A stretch of 40,127 nucleotides of DNA from CAZUFB01 sp964619775 (GTDB lineage Bacteria; Actinomycetota; Coriobacteriia; Coriobacteriales; UMGS124), in the NCBI GenBank assembly GCA_964619775.1, contig CAZUFB010000010.1:1-40127 (forward strand), given 5' to 3'. Below the pieces are notes generated by a model, which was not told where the DNA came from, did not search any database, and worked only from the letters and a program-made list of their open reading frames with translations. Position numbers and translations under genes: made by a program. Shown one piece after another: positions 9,089 to 17,010 of the stretch. Position 1 is the first letter of the stretch, and each line of letters begins with the position of its first letter.

Positions 9089-9742
9089 CTAAGCCTCGTT
9101 TTGCTCCTTCTTGGACTTCTCCCACTCAAGGACGCCTTTCATTGCGTTGTAGGCTTTTTGACGTAAGCGCGGGTTGTCGATGGGCGCCACCGCCCTCGCT
9201 ATGCGCTCCCGCTCTGCCGCGTCGAGGGGGATCGACGCCGGCGCAGTTTTGCCCGCCGGGTCGCCCGACACACCCGCCAGCGCGGCACCGCGACCCGTCG
9301 CACGCGCCTGCGAGCTGAGGCGAAACGTCAAGCTCCCCGCCTCCATGTCGACCCCCGCCGCGCGGCAGAGATGGTTCCATTCCTGCAAGTATGCCGGCGC
9401 GTTCATCGAAAACTCGTAGAGCCACGCGCTTGCGTCAACATAGGCCACCAGCTCACGCGACGCACGCTTCTGGCGAAGATGCAGCCCGCGCACGTGGCGC
9501 CTCACGCGCACGTCGCCCATACCGCGCCATATGGCCATCGCCTGCGAAGCAGAAGCGGCGCCCGCGCGCTGCTGCAGCCGGTCGACCACCTTGCCGAGTG
9601 CGCCGCCGAGCCGCTGTTCCCCTTCGGGCTTCCCCACATACCCGGGCGCCCATCCCCCGCTGCCGCGCAAGCCCGCGATCGGAGGCATCACGCCCGCCCC
9701 GGCATAGTCGAACTCGTCGAACTCGCCGTACCCGCCGCCCAT
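9089..9742 (-). CDS. dciA: DUF721 / DciA-like helicase-associated protein
   Basis: 217 residues. The middle part (about residues 65-165) fits the DUF721/DciA pattern: a tryptophan (AIWRGMGD) before a basic beta segment, then a strand with VDASAWLYEFSMNAPAYLQEWN. DciA proteins interact with the replicative helicase DnaB and are thought to help load it where DnaC-type loaders are absent. The place between recF and gyrB is the classical actinobacterial position for this gene, which supports the call. The first 45 residues are Gly-rich and the last 60 charged, and both look disordered. The chosen ATG has a purine-rich GGAAGGGG region upstream; an internal Met19 is an alternative start. It is about 47 bp after recF and probably co-transcribed. 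Confidence 0.8.
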   Translation of the reverse strand: MGGGYGEFDEFDYAGAGVMPPIAGLRGSGGWAPGYVGKPEGEQRLGGALGKVVDRLQQRAGAASASQAMAIWRGMGDVRVRRHVRGLHLRQKRASRELVAYVDASAWLYEFSMNAPAYLQEWNHLCRAAGVDMEAGSLTFRLSSQARATGRGAALAGVSGDPAGKTAPASIPLDAAERERIARAVAPIDNPRLRQKAYNAMKGVLEWEKSKKEQNEA

Positions 9743-9788
9743 GGAGCGCCCACCCCTTCCAGCCGCATACCCGCCGCTTCGGCCCCGG

Positions 9789-10901
9789 CTAGCCCAGCCG
9801 CACCACGGCGGCCTGGTCTAGCTCCTCGGCCCTAAAGTACTCCAGATTCGTCGTCGTGACCAGCGTCTGCATGCCGCTCTGGATGAGGTCGAACAACCGG
9901 CTGCGGCGGCTCGTGTCGAGCTCGCTCATCACGTCGTCGAGTAGAAACACCGGATACTGCCCCTGCATGTCGTACACCAGCTCAACCTGGGCGAGCTTGA
10001 TGGCGAGCACCAGGCTGCGCTGCTGACCCTGCGACCCGAAGGAACGCGCCGGCATCCCCTCGATCGACAGCGCCACGTCGTCCAGGTGCGGCCCTGCAAG
10101 CGTCTGGCAGCGCCGCAGCTCGTCGTCGTGCAGCTCCTCAAGCTTGGCCGCCATCCCGCGCCGAATCTCGCCACGCGGAGGCTGCCCCTCCTTCCACCGT
10201 TCCGCGTCCCAGTAGGCGCTCTGGTAGGCAACCTGGGCCTGCTCCCCTCCCGCCAGGTCGGCGTAGGCGCGCTCGACAAGCGGGGCAAGCCGCCGCACCA
10301 GTGCCGCACGGTAGGCGCACAGCACGCTGCCGGCGTTTAGAAGCGAGTCGTCCCACGCCTCGAGCATGCTGCGGGACGGCGGAACTCCGCCGCGCGCGAT
10401 GTCTTTAAGCAGGGAGTTGCGCTGTGCCAGCGTGCGCCGGTAGTCGGATACCACCCGCGCGTACGCCTTGTTGAGCTGCACCCCGAAGTCGTCGAACAGC
10501 TCGCGCCGCCCCGCCGCCCCGCCCTTCACCACCAGCAGCTCGTCAGGATAGAACAAAATCGACGGCAGGATGCCGCGCCCCTCGGCGTTGGGGCGCCGCT
10601 TTCCGTTGAGGTTCAACAACTTTTTGGTGGGAAACACGTCGTATCCGACGTCAAGCGTGCGTTTGTCTCCCTCGGCATGCATACGCACCGCCGCCGTCTC
10701 GGCCCCCCTGCGGATCAGGTCTGTAGGCGACGCATGCCGAAACGACGTGCCGGCCGTCAGCAGCTGGATACCCTCGACGCAGTTTGTTTTTCCCGCCGCG
10801 TTGGGCCCCACCAATATCGTCAGGTGGGGGTCGGGTTCCAGGGCGAACTCCCCCATGTTGCGAAAGTCGCGGTAGCCGACCCGCGTTATTGCGAACGCCA
10901 T
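9789..10901 (-). CDS. recF: DNA replication and repair protein RecF
   Basis: An SMC/ABC-type ATPase that binds gapped DNA at the single/double-strand junction and helps load RecA. About 370 residues, normal for RecF. Walker A is GPNAAGKT (residues 32-39), the signature is GSQGQQRS, and Walker B with D-loop is FLLDDVMSELD. The start is ATG 10901, immediately before the conserved AFAITRVGYRDFRN; upstream in-frame codons overlap the end of dnaN and look non-native. It starts 17 bp after dnaN ends, in the same transcription unit. Confidence 0.96.
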   Translation of the reverse strand: MAFAITRVGYRDFRNMGEFALEPDPHLTILVGPNAAGKTNCVEGIQLLTAGTSFRHASPTDLIRRGAETAAVRMHAEGDKRTLDVGYDVFPTKKLLNLNGKRRPNAEGRGILPSILFYPDELLVVKGGAAGRRELFDDFGVQLNKAYARVVSDYRRTLAQRNSLLKDIARGGVPPSRSMLEAWDDSLLNAGSVLCAYRAALVRRLAPLVERAYADLAGGEQAQVAYQSAYWDAERWKEGQPPRGEIRRGMAAKLEELHDDELRRCQTLAGPHLDDVALSIEGMPARSFGSQGQQRSLVLAIKLAQVELVYDMQGQYPVFLLDDVMSELDTSRRSRLFDLIQSGMQTLVTTTNLEYFRAEELDQAAVVRLG

Positions 10902-10917
10902 TGCTTCAGACGCCCCG

Positions 10918-12021
10918 CTAGTAGCTTGTACGGACCGGCATGACCAGATACAGGAAGTCGATCTTTCCAAAGCTCTTGAATACGCCCGGCTTGTTGGGGT
11001 TCTCCACCTCAAACATCATGTAGTCCCCGTCCTCGGCCTTCTGCACGCAGTCGTAGATGAAGCGCGAGTTGAACGCGATGGTCTGGTCGTCGCCTTCGGC
11101 CTCGACCGAGATTTCCTCGCGCGCGTTGCCCTGGTCGGGCAGGTTCGACGTGATCACCAGCAACCCGGCGTCGACGTAGATCTGAAAACGGATCTCCGAG
11201 TTTGAGGCAGTCATCGCCTTGATGCGCTGCATGGCGTCGTACAGCTCGTTCACCTTCACGCGCATCGCCGTTGCGTACGAGTTGGGAATGAGCTTGCGGT
11301 AGTTGGGATATACGCCCGCGATGCGCCGCGTCACGTATACCACCTCGCCGAACAGAAACACGATCTGACTCTCGTTGGTGCCGATGGTTATGGTCTTGTT
11401 GCCCGCGGCCAGCGACAAGACGCTGCGTAGGGTCTTGGCGGGTGCGATGACCTCGAAGTTCTGCACCTCGCTTGTTATCTTTGACTCTGCCACGGCCAGA
11501 CGCACCGAGTCGGTGGTCACGAAACGCACCATGTCCGGCGTGATGTTGACCAGGATACCGTTGAGGATGGATCGGTTTTTATCGGTGCTGGCCGCAACCG
11601 CCACACGCGAAACCATCGCGGAAAGCGAATCGGTGGGAACCTCGACCATGCTGTCGACGTCGTAGGTCGGGAACTGCGGAAAGTCCTGAGGGGCAAGCGT
11701 GTTGAGGTTGTAGGACGACTTGCCGCACTTGACGTTGAGCATCGAGCCTTCGAGATGGAACACGATGGCCATGTCGGGCAGGTGCCCTACGATGTCCGAG
11801 AGCAGTTTGCAGGGGACTACGACCTGACCGGGCTCCTCGACGTTGGCGATGACGTGTTGGCGGATGCTGACTTCGAGGTTGGTGGTCTCCAACCTCAACC
11901 CCGCGTCCGATGCCGTGATAAGGATCCCGGAGAGTATGGGGAGCGTCGAGTTCATGTCCATACCCTTGACGGAACGTTCGAGCGCTTCCTTGAGCGAATC
12001 GCGGTCGATCGTAAACTTCAT
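10918..12021 (-). CDS. dnaN: DNA polymerase III beta subunit (sliding clamp)
   Basis: Ring-shaped processivity clamp for the replicative polymerase, 367 residues. It opens with MKFTIDRDSLKEAL, has the three-fold clamp layout, and closes with FLYLVMPVRTSY, matching the conserved YLVMPVR end that forms the peptide-binding pocket. ATG 12021 is chosen because it sits directly before the conserved first strand; a GTG at 12030 would add three residues. dnaA lies upstream across a 290-bp gap filled with DnaA-box-like repeats and a hairpin. Confidence 0.96.
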   Translation of the reverse strand: MKFTIDRDSLKEALERSVKGMDMNSTLPILSGILITASDAGLRLETTNLEVSIRQHVIANVEEPGQVVVPCKLLSDIVGHLPDMAIVFHLEGSMLNVKCGKSSYNLNTLAPQDFPQFPTYDVDSMVEVPTDSLSAMVSRVAVAASTDKNRSILNGILVNITPDMVRFVTTDSVRLAVAESKITSEVQNFEVIAPAKTLRSVLSLAAGNKTITIGTNESQIVFLFGEVVYVTRRIAGVYPNYRKLIPNSYATAMRVKVNELYDAMQRIKAMTASNSEIRFQIYVDAGLLVITSNLPDQGNAREEISVEAEGDDQTIAFNSRFIYDCVQKAEDGDYMMFEVENPNKPGVFKSFGKIDFLYLVMPVRTSY

Positions 12022-12076
12022 GCCAGGCACCCTGCCCTTTCTTTTATATAAGGTAGTAGTTGTAGTAGGGGTTGTT

Positions 12077-12120
12077 AAAACGCTGAGGAACTTTTGTTTT
12101 GCCTGCTAGAAGCCTCAGCG
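12077..12120 (-). terminator. stem-loop in the dnaA-dnaN gap, possible terminator or attenuator
   Basis: Read on the minus strand, CGCTGAGG and CCTCAGCG form an 8-bp perfect stem around a 24-25 nt loop, followed at once by TTTT. Its position 200 bp after dnaA and about 55 bp before dnaN suggests partial termination of dnaA transcription, leaving dnaN to its own promoter. The long loop makes it weaker than a classical terminator. Confidence 0.45.
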
Positions 12121-12121
12121 G

Positions 12122-12305
12122 TTTTCAAATCGACGCGGGCGTGCTCTCAACTTCTTTCAACCCTACGCGCATCTGCATGGCGTTTGCCCTTCCACTCGTC
12201 AACATGTCCTTCAACACGGCGTTCAACGACAGCCGGCCGGTTCTTAACTGCCGCAGAGCCGCTTTTCAACGTACTTTCAACCTGCTTTCTACAGGGTTCT
12301 CAACA
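12122..12305 (+). repeat. phased array of variant DnaA boxes, YTTTCAACA type
   Basis: Direct repeats in one orientation start at 12122 (TTTTCAAAT), 12144 (CTCTCAACT), 12154 (CTTTCAACC), 12196 (TCGTCAACA), 12208 (CCTTCAACA), 12220 (CGTTCAACG), 12263 (TTTTCAACG), 12274 (CTTTCAACC), 12285 (CTTTCTACA) and 12297 (TTCTCAACA). Spacings are 10-12 bp or multiples of about 11. The 9-mer matches the DnaA box TTWTCCACA except for A at position 6. The dnaA-dnaN gap is a known place for actinobacterial origin boxes. Confidence 0.65.
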
Positions 12306-12319
12306 GCGTGCGTTCGCCG

Positions 12320-14185
12320 TTACTCGAGGATTTCCTGTTTGAGCCGTTCGAGCTTGTAGAGAAAACCCCTGTCGTTTATCGTGCGCTTCTCTATGGTGCT
12401 GATGCCGTAGTACACGGTCGAATGGTCGCGGCCGCCCAGCTCCGCGCCGATACTTTCGTACGACTCGTCGGTAAGCTGGCGGGCCATCCACATCACGACC
12501 TGGCGGGCCTCGCTGATGTTCTTGGTGCGCGACTTGCCTTTGATGTCCTCGGCGCGCACGTCGTAGGTTGCACATACCTTGCGGATGATGCCGTCGATGC
12601 TGACGGCCTTGGTCGACTTGAACAGCTCGCCGATGGTGGCCTTGATGCCCTCTGACGACAGGACCTTGGGGTCATTGTTTGCCTTGATGAGGATGCTCAT
12701 AATGAGGCCCTGCATGCTGCGGGGGTTGTTGGGGGCCAGCTCCGTGATGATGTCGAAGAGCTTGGTGGGTATCTCGACGTCGCACCAGTCCATGCGTGCA
12801 CGGCACCGCTCGTAGTAGCTCAGCAGGATGGCGCGCTTCATCTCGTAGGTCGGCGCCTTCACGTCGATGACCACACCGCTGCCGAAGCGCGTGCGCATGC
12901 GGTCGTCGAGGTTCAGATAGTCGGGCGGGGTGTCCGCCGCGAGCACGATCTGCTTGCCGTCGCTGATGAGCTGGTTGAAGATGTCGAAGAACGCGGTGAC
13001 CGACGACTGCTTGGCCTCGAAGAACTGCACGTCGTCGACAAGCAGCACGTCCACCGTGCGGTACGCCTCGAGCACCTTGTTGCCGCGGTAGCGTTTGTTG
13101 TTGATCTCGTCGACATATTGTTCGACGAATGCGTTGGACGGTACGTACTGCACGTTCATGCCCGGTTGGTGGTCGTGCAGGTAGTTGGCGATGGACAGCA
13201 GCAGGTGCGTCTTGCCGTTGCCGCTGGGGCCCCAGATGAACAGCGGGTTGGGGTTCGTCGGGCTGGTGGGCTGTTCGGCCACGGCGCGCGCCATGCTGAA
13301 CGCGATGATGTTGCTGTCACCCTTGATAAACGTGTCGAAGTTGAAGTCGGAAAAACCAGAGTTCACCGCCGCCTTGGGTACGGCGCCGTCTTCGAGGATG
13401 GGCACCACGGCTTCCTGTTCGACGGTTTCGGGAACGGCAAGCTGCTGGGGTTCGCCTGCGCTGTCCGTCGCGTCGTTGTGCGGAAGCGCTGCAGGTTCGG
13501 ACGACGGCACGCTTGTCGACGGTGCTGTTTGCGGTGTCAGCGGTGCCGTCTTCTGACCTGTTGCGACAGAAAGATTTGAAGGGGTGCCTGGTACCGCCGT
13601 TGTCGGCGTCTGTGCCCTGTCTGGGTGGGCAGGTGTCTTTGCGTGGTAGGGATTGCGTCCGCTGAACAACCCGGTGTGCCCGGCGGCCACAGCCGCCCCC
13701 GCCATCGCCGCAGGAGAGAGCCGAGATGGGGTGTCAGACAGCTCGACGGTGTCGGCCTGGTCCGCGAAAGCCGGCGACTCGCGGTCCTCTTCGCCGCTTT
13801 CGGGATGTTTCACGTGAAACATTTCCTCCCCATTGGAAGGCCCTGCCGGTGCCGAAGATGACACCGCCGCATTTGTTGAGGCGCCAGGCATCTGTAGGGA
13901 CGTCCCGGCACCTTCGCCTACCGCGCTGGCAACCATGATCTGCAAGGTAATTGGCTCAAGCGTGATGTCTTGCAGCAGCTGCTCGATGGTAGGTTGGTAT
14001 TCGCCGACGATTTTGCGAACCGTCCAGTTTTGACGGGTCGACACGGTCATGACGCTGTTTTCGAGCGACACAGGCGTCAGGCGTTCGAGCCACGGCAGCA
14101 TCGACGGAATGTTGCAGTCATGCGCCATCTCAACGACGTCGTTCCACAGCATCACGGCGTCTTCGTGGGAAAGGTTCATGTTCAT
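12320..14185 (-). CDS. dnaA: chromosomal replication initiator DnaA
   Basis: AAA+ initiator that binds DnaA boxes and melts the origin. 621 residues. Domain I covers about 1-85. A long Pro/Ala/Ser/Thr-rich linker (domain II) covers about 86-275. The AAA+ core has Walker A GPSGNGKT (319-326), Walker B VLLVDDVQFF and the sensor stretch LDDRMRTRFGSG. DNA-binding domain IV ends with GGRDHSTVYYG (584-594). The family usually has GGRDHTTV; the serine replaces a threonine that contacts DNA in E. coli (T435). The total length exceeds the roughly 450 of most bacteria but is typical of actinobacteria with long linkers. A perfect parS inside the linker encodes MFHVKH (122-127). GAGGG precedes ATG 14185, which lies two bases after the stop of the GHKL gene, so the two are co-transcribed. 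Confidence 0.97.
   Translation of the reverse strand: MNMNLSHEDAVMLWNDVVEMAHDCNIPSMLPWLERLTPVSLENSVMTVSTRQNWTVRKIVGEYQPTIEQLLQDITLEPITLQIMVASAVGEGAGTSLQMPGASTNAAVSSSAPAGPSNGEEMFHVKHPESGEEDRESPAFADQADTVELSDTPSRLSPAAMAGAAVAAGHTGLFSGRNPYHAKTPAHPDRAQTPTTAVPGTPSNLSVATGQKTAPLTPQTAPSTSVPSSEPAALPHNDATDSAGEPQQLAVPETVEQEAVVPILEDGAVPKAAVNSGFSDFNFDTFIKGDSNIIAFSMARAVAEQPTSPTNPNPLFIWGPSGNGKTHLLLSIANYLHDHQPGMNVQYVPSNAFVEQYVDEINNKRYRGNKVLEAYRTVDVLLVDDVQFFEAKQSSVTAFFDIFNQLISDGKQIVLAADTPPDYLNLDDRMRTRFGSGVVIDVKAPTYEMKRAILLSYYERCRARMDWCDVEIPTKLFDIITELAPNNPRSMQGLIMSILIKANNDPKVLSSEGIKATIGELFKSTKAVSIDGIIRKVCATYDVRAEDIKGKSRTKNISEARQVVMWMARQLTDESYESIGAELGGRDHSTVYYGISTIEKRTINDRGFLYKLERLKQEILE
13806..13821. promoter_or_regulatory. 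parS: parS site inside dnaA, perfect
   Basis: TGTTTCACGTGAAACA, a perfect consensus within the dnaA linker region. In the dnaA frame it is translated as part of MFHVKH (codons 122-127), so the same bases serve coding and ParB binding. Confidence 0.9.
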
Positions 14186-14187
14186 GG

Positions 14188-15870
14188 TTAACCCTCGTTA
14201 TTCGTCAAGAAGGCGAGCACCCGCTGTCCTTCGCCGGTGAGGAAATATTTCTGCTTGCCTTTTGGTTTGACGATATAGCCGGCGTCAGTCATTTCTTTAA
14301 GCTTGCGCGAACCTGTTGCGTTAGGGATGCCGAGCTGTTCGCTGAGTTCCTTGGGTCCGATCTTCTCGTTGCGGACGAACAGCATGATGATGTCGCGCTG
14401 CTCGCTAGTCAGCGGAACGTGTGCATCGATGCCTGCCCTTCGGGCAGGTGTTGACGCAGGGGCAGGCGCTGCGGCATTCGCAATCGAGCTTGCAGCTGGC
14501 GCAGGGGCCGGTTGATGCGTTGCAGCCGGTTGGTAAGGGGCTGACGTTATCTGGGGGGATGACGAGGCAATCGGTTGATGGGTTTGAGTTGTGCCCGTCG
14601 GGCTCCATTCCCGATATCCCTGAGTTTCGGTGCGATCTTTGCTGTCCTCATACAGGTTTGAAAGCCCTGCCGCCCGGCGCGCCTCGCGTACGGCAGCCTC
14701 GGATTTGCTGTCGAGCGGAACGAAGCCGGCATTGTGGACGGCTCCTCCCCTCCCCTGTTCTCCTCTATAGCCGGTGTTGTGCGCGGTACCCATGCCGGTA
14801 TAGGCGTCCATGCGGCCGTAGCCCTGCCGGTCTGCACCGTATGAACCCGGCTGGTATGTCTGGTTGATCGGGACCGTCTCCGCCCCGTCGAACAGAGACC
14901 TGCCCATGCCTGCCCCATACGGTTGGCCGGTCTCGTAAGGCTGTCCGTCGGCAGGTTGTTGGTAGTTTGGCTGTTGTGCCGAGTATCCCGGCATACCCTG
15001 CGGCAACGGCACCTGCGTTTGGCCGTAGCCTGCCTGAGGGTTCTGTCGGCCTGCGGTGCTGTAGCCTTGCGGGTGGCCATATCCAGCCGGCCCCTGTGTC
15101 TGATAGGCGCCTGGGGCGTATCCTTGCTGGAACCCCTGCTGCCCGTAGATGCCCGTCCCGCCTGCCGGCCAGCCGTGTTGTAGCAAGTCGCTGCTGTACG
15201 GCTGCGGGGCCATACCGTAGGGTTGGGAATAACCCACCTGCGGCATGAAGTATTGCCCGAAGGGGTTGCCCCAGGCAGGGTTCATTGTCATCGGCCGTTC
15301 CACCACGGTCACGTTGTCCTTGTTGGTGTTGTTGGCCTGCGACGGTTCGTCCTTAGGTATGAGGGATACGGTGACCGACGTCCCCCGACCTAGATTATCC
15401 TCGATGGTGAGCGTCCCGTGGTGCAGGTGGATCCACTCCTCTACGATGGGCAGGCCGCTTCCCACGCCGCGGATATAGCGCTTCATGCCGGCGGTTGCCG
15501 ATGAAAAAGACGGTTTCAACGCCGCCTGCTTGTTGGGAATGCCCGGCCCCTGGTCGCAGAAGACGATAGTCCTCCCCTGATCGAGGATCGACACGGTCGG
15601 TTCCATGAACGAGGCGTGGATGAGGTTTTCAACCAGTTCGCGAATGACTTGGAACGACCATTCGCTGCAATGCTGGAATGCCAGCTCGTACACCGTTTTG
15701 GTGACTTCGGCGAGGTAGGTCCGGACGTCCGACGGCTCAACCAGCACGACGCGCGGAGGCAGGAGCATGTCGTCGTAGACCGCGATGCGGGCCGAGGTGA
15801 GGGGCGCGGCGATGTCGGGGCCGTCGGGGCCCGGTCCATTCTCGACGAACGGATAGAAATCCTCTGCCAT
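14188..15870 (-). CDS. GHKL-ATPase / winged-helix protein of unknown function, upstream of dnaA
   Basis: 560 residues from ATG 15870, which has GAGGAG seven bases upstream. About residues 60-170 form a histidine-kinase-type ATP-binding domain: N-box ELVEN (78-82), G1 DQGPG (106-110), G2 GVGSGLPIV (135-143), then LHHGTLTIEDNLGRGTSVTVSL. No dimerisation/phospho-acceptor histidine domain is visible in front of it. Residues about 178-480 are a low-complexity linker rich in Gly, Gln, Tyr and Pro. The last 77 residues form a MarR-like winged helix (LTSEQRDIIMLFV...KELSEQLGIPNATGSRKLKEM...KQKYFLT). The domains suggest an ATP-responsive DNA-binding regulator. It is the first gene left of oriC and is followed by dnaA after two bases, so a role in initiation control is plausible but inferred only. 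I do not recognise a named family. Confidence 0.85.
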   Translation of the reverse strand: MAEDFYPFVENGPGPDGPDIAAPLTSARIAVYDDMLLPPRVVLVEPSDVRTYLAEVTKTVYELAFQHCSEWSFQVIRELVENLIHASFMEPTVSILDQGRTIVFCDQGPGIPNKQAALKPSFSSATAGMKRYIRGVGSGLPIVEEWIHLHHGTLTIEDNLGRGTSVTVSLIPKDEPSQANNTNKDNVTVVERPMTMNPAWGNPFGQYFMPQVGYSQPYGMAPQPYSSDLLQHGWPAGGTGIYGQQGFQQGYAPGAYQTQGPAGYGHPQGYSTAGRQNPQAGYGQTQVPLPQGMPGYSAQQPNYQQPADGQPYETGQPYGAGMGRSLFDGAETVPINQTYQPGSYGADRQGYGRMDAYTGMGTAHNTGYRGEQGRGGAVHNAGFVPLDSKSEAAVREARRAAGLSNLYEDSKDRTETQGYREWSPTGTTQTHQPIASSSPQITSAPYQPAATHQPAPAPAASSIANAAAPAPASTPARRAGIDAHVPLTSEQRDIIMLFVRNEKIGPKELSEQLGIPNATGSRKLKEMTDAGYIVKPKGKQKYFLTGEGQRVLAFLTNNEG

Positions 15871-15939
15871 GAAAGCTCCTCGGCCTCCTTGAAACGGTAT
15901 GGGATGACATAGTACGCGCTCCCTAATATCAATTTTGCA

Positions 15940-16440
15940 TTCAGTTGAAAGTTTTTTCCCATACCGGCCTTCATACCTGTCCCGCTGTTTGGAAGATTTC
16001 ATCGTGATCAGCCGGGTATTTCTACCTTTCAACATACTTTCCCACTCATTCCCACAGCTTAGTGTTGAAAGTCTGGTATCGATGACTTGCGACTCTACCT
16101 GCGGTTTATAACTCAGGTGAAATGTTTAAAAACATTCCTTCCAACCTAAAATAAAGTTGTTTAGCAGTCGTCTTATTAGACTTATCAACGAAATTTTCCA
16201 CAGGTGTTGAAAGTTTGAGTGAATAATTCGGAATGTTGTGGAAAATATTGAGGAAAGATAGAATAATTCAGCACTGTAAGGAAGTTTTCAACAGGTTGTA
16301 CAATATTTTAATATCTACCTCAATAAAGAAAAATCATGCAAAACATTCATACTTCTTCCAGTGAGACCATATGGAATCGTGCTGAATGATTCCACACTCT
16401 TTCAACCATCCCATAATCTTTCTCGCTATGTTGAAAACTT
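15940..16440. other. oriC: origin of replication, oriC
   Basis: AT-rich non-coding DNA between the divergent GHKL-dnaA and rpmH-yidC units, where gene orientation switches. Forward boxes start at 16026 (CTTTCAACA), 16182 (TTATCAACG), 16194 (TTTTCCACA), 16285 (TTTTCAACA), 16388 (GATTCCACA) and 16399 (CTTTCAACC). Reverse boxes start at 15943, 16063, 16205 (each a TTTCAAC core), 16237 (TTTTCCACA reversed) and 16429. Weaker 9-mers at 16037 and 16048 continue an 11-bp phase from 16026. Unwinding candidates are 16121-16136 (AATGTTTAAAAACATT, a palindrome) and the A/T stretch at about 16295-16345. Exact borders are inferred. Confidence 0.85.
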
Positions 16441-16740
16441 ACACAGTGATATGCAATCTATTGAAATGTCTCAGGAATCCGCCGAAGCGCATGAAACATG
16501 TAGTGAAGGCTGTCGTCTTCCATACAACGTTTCCCTGCCGCCTTCCTACCCTTTCGCTACACCCTCTTCCGTGGTTGAGCCTGCACGCTTCTCCCCTACT
16601 TCTTCCTTATACGACCAAACGGGTTGCGTCTCTTTGAACTCCTTGCGGCGACCCCGCCGTCTGCATCGCATTCAGTGTGCGTGAACTATGGAGGTCGTGG
16701 CTCTTCCTATGCGTTTTGCCGGTATACGCTGGTATTTTGT
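16441..16740. other. non-coding stretch between oriC and the rpmH promoter
   Basis: No gene is supported. Short open frames here lack ribosome sites and resemble no protein. From about 16500 to 16640 the plus strand is strikingly pyrimidine-rich (runs of C and T), a strand asymmetry that ends before the rpmH promoter. No DnaA box of good quality is seen after 16437. Confidence 0.5.
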
Positions 16741-16769
16741 TTGACACTGCACATGCGTCTGGATAGAAT
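16741..16769 (+). promoter_or_regulatory. sigma-70-type promoter of rpmH operon
   Basis: A perfect TTGACA (-35, 16741-16746), a 17-bp spacer, then TAGAAT (-10, 16764-16769). It is 58 bp before the rpmH start and is the best promoter visible in the window. It should drive rpmH-rnpA-yidD-yidC and perhaps jag. Confidence 0.88.
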
Positions 16770-16826
16770 CGCAAGGCTGTCTTATCTGCTTGTGCTACTG
16801 CAGCTTATATACGCCAGGAGGAGTTC

Positions 16827-16982
16827 ATGAAGCGCACGTATCAGCCCAATAAGAGGAAGCGCGTCAAAACCCACGGTTTCCGTGCCCGTATGGCCACCAA
16901 GAACGGCCGCAAGGTTCTCGCCCGTCGTCGTGCCAAAGGCCGTAAGAAGCTCACGGTTTCCGACGAGCGTCACACGAGGTAG
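16827..16982 (+). CDS. rpmH: 50S ribosomal protein L34
   Basis: A 51-residue, highly basic protein of the large ribosomal subunit. The sequence starts MKRTYQPNKRKRVKTHGFRA and continues RMATKNGRKVLARRRAKGRKKL, the hallmark of L34; it has a short acidic/basic tail (TVSDERHTR). AGGAGG lies seven bases before the ATG. It is first in the classical rpmH-rnpA-yidD-yidC cluster next to oriC. Confidence 0.97.
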   Translation: MKRTYQPNKRKRVKTHGFRARMATKNGRKVLARRRAKGRKKLTVSDERHTR

Positions 16983-17010
16983 TTAATCCTCGGCCAGTCC
17001 GTTCGACCGT

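Noticed and set aside
15906..15932. TTGATA...TATGTC as a promoter for the GHKL-dnaA unit on the minus strand
   Set aside because: The spacer is only 15 bp and the -10 is poor. A promoter must exist in 15871-16035 or within oriC, but I cannot place it with confidence.
16361..16684. 107-codon plus-strand frame between oriC and rpmH
   Set aside because: It overlaps DnaA boxes, has no ribosome site, and its composition is that of pyrimidine-rich non-coding DNA.
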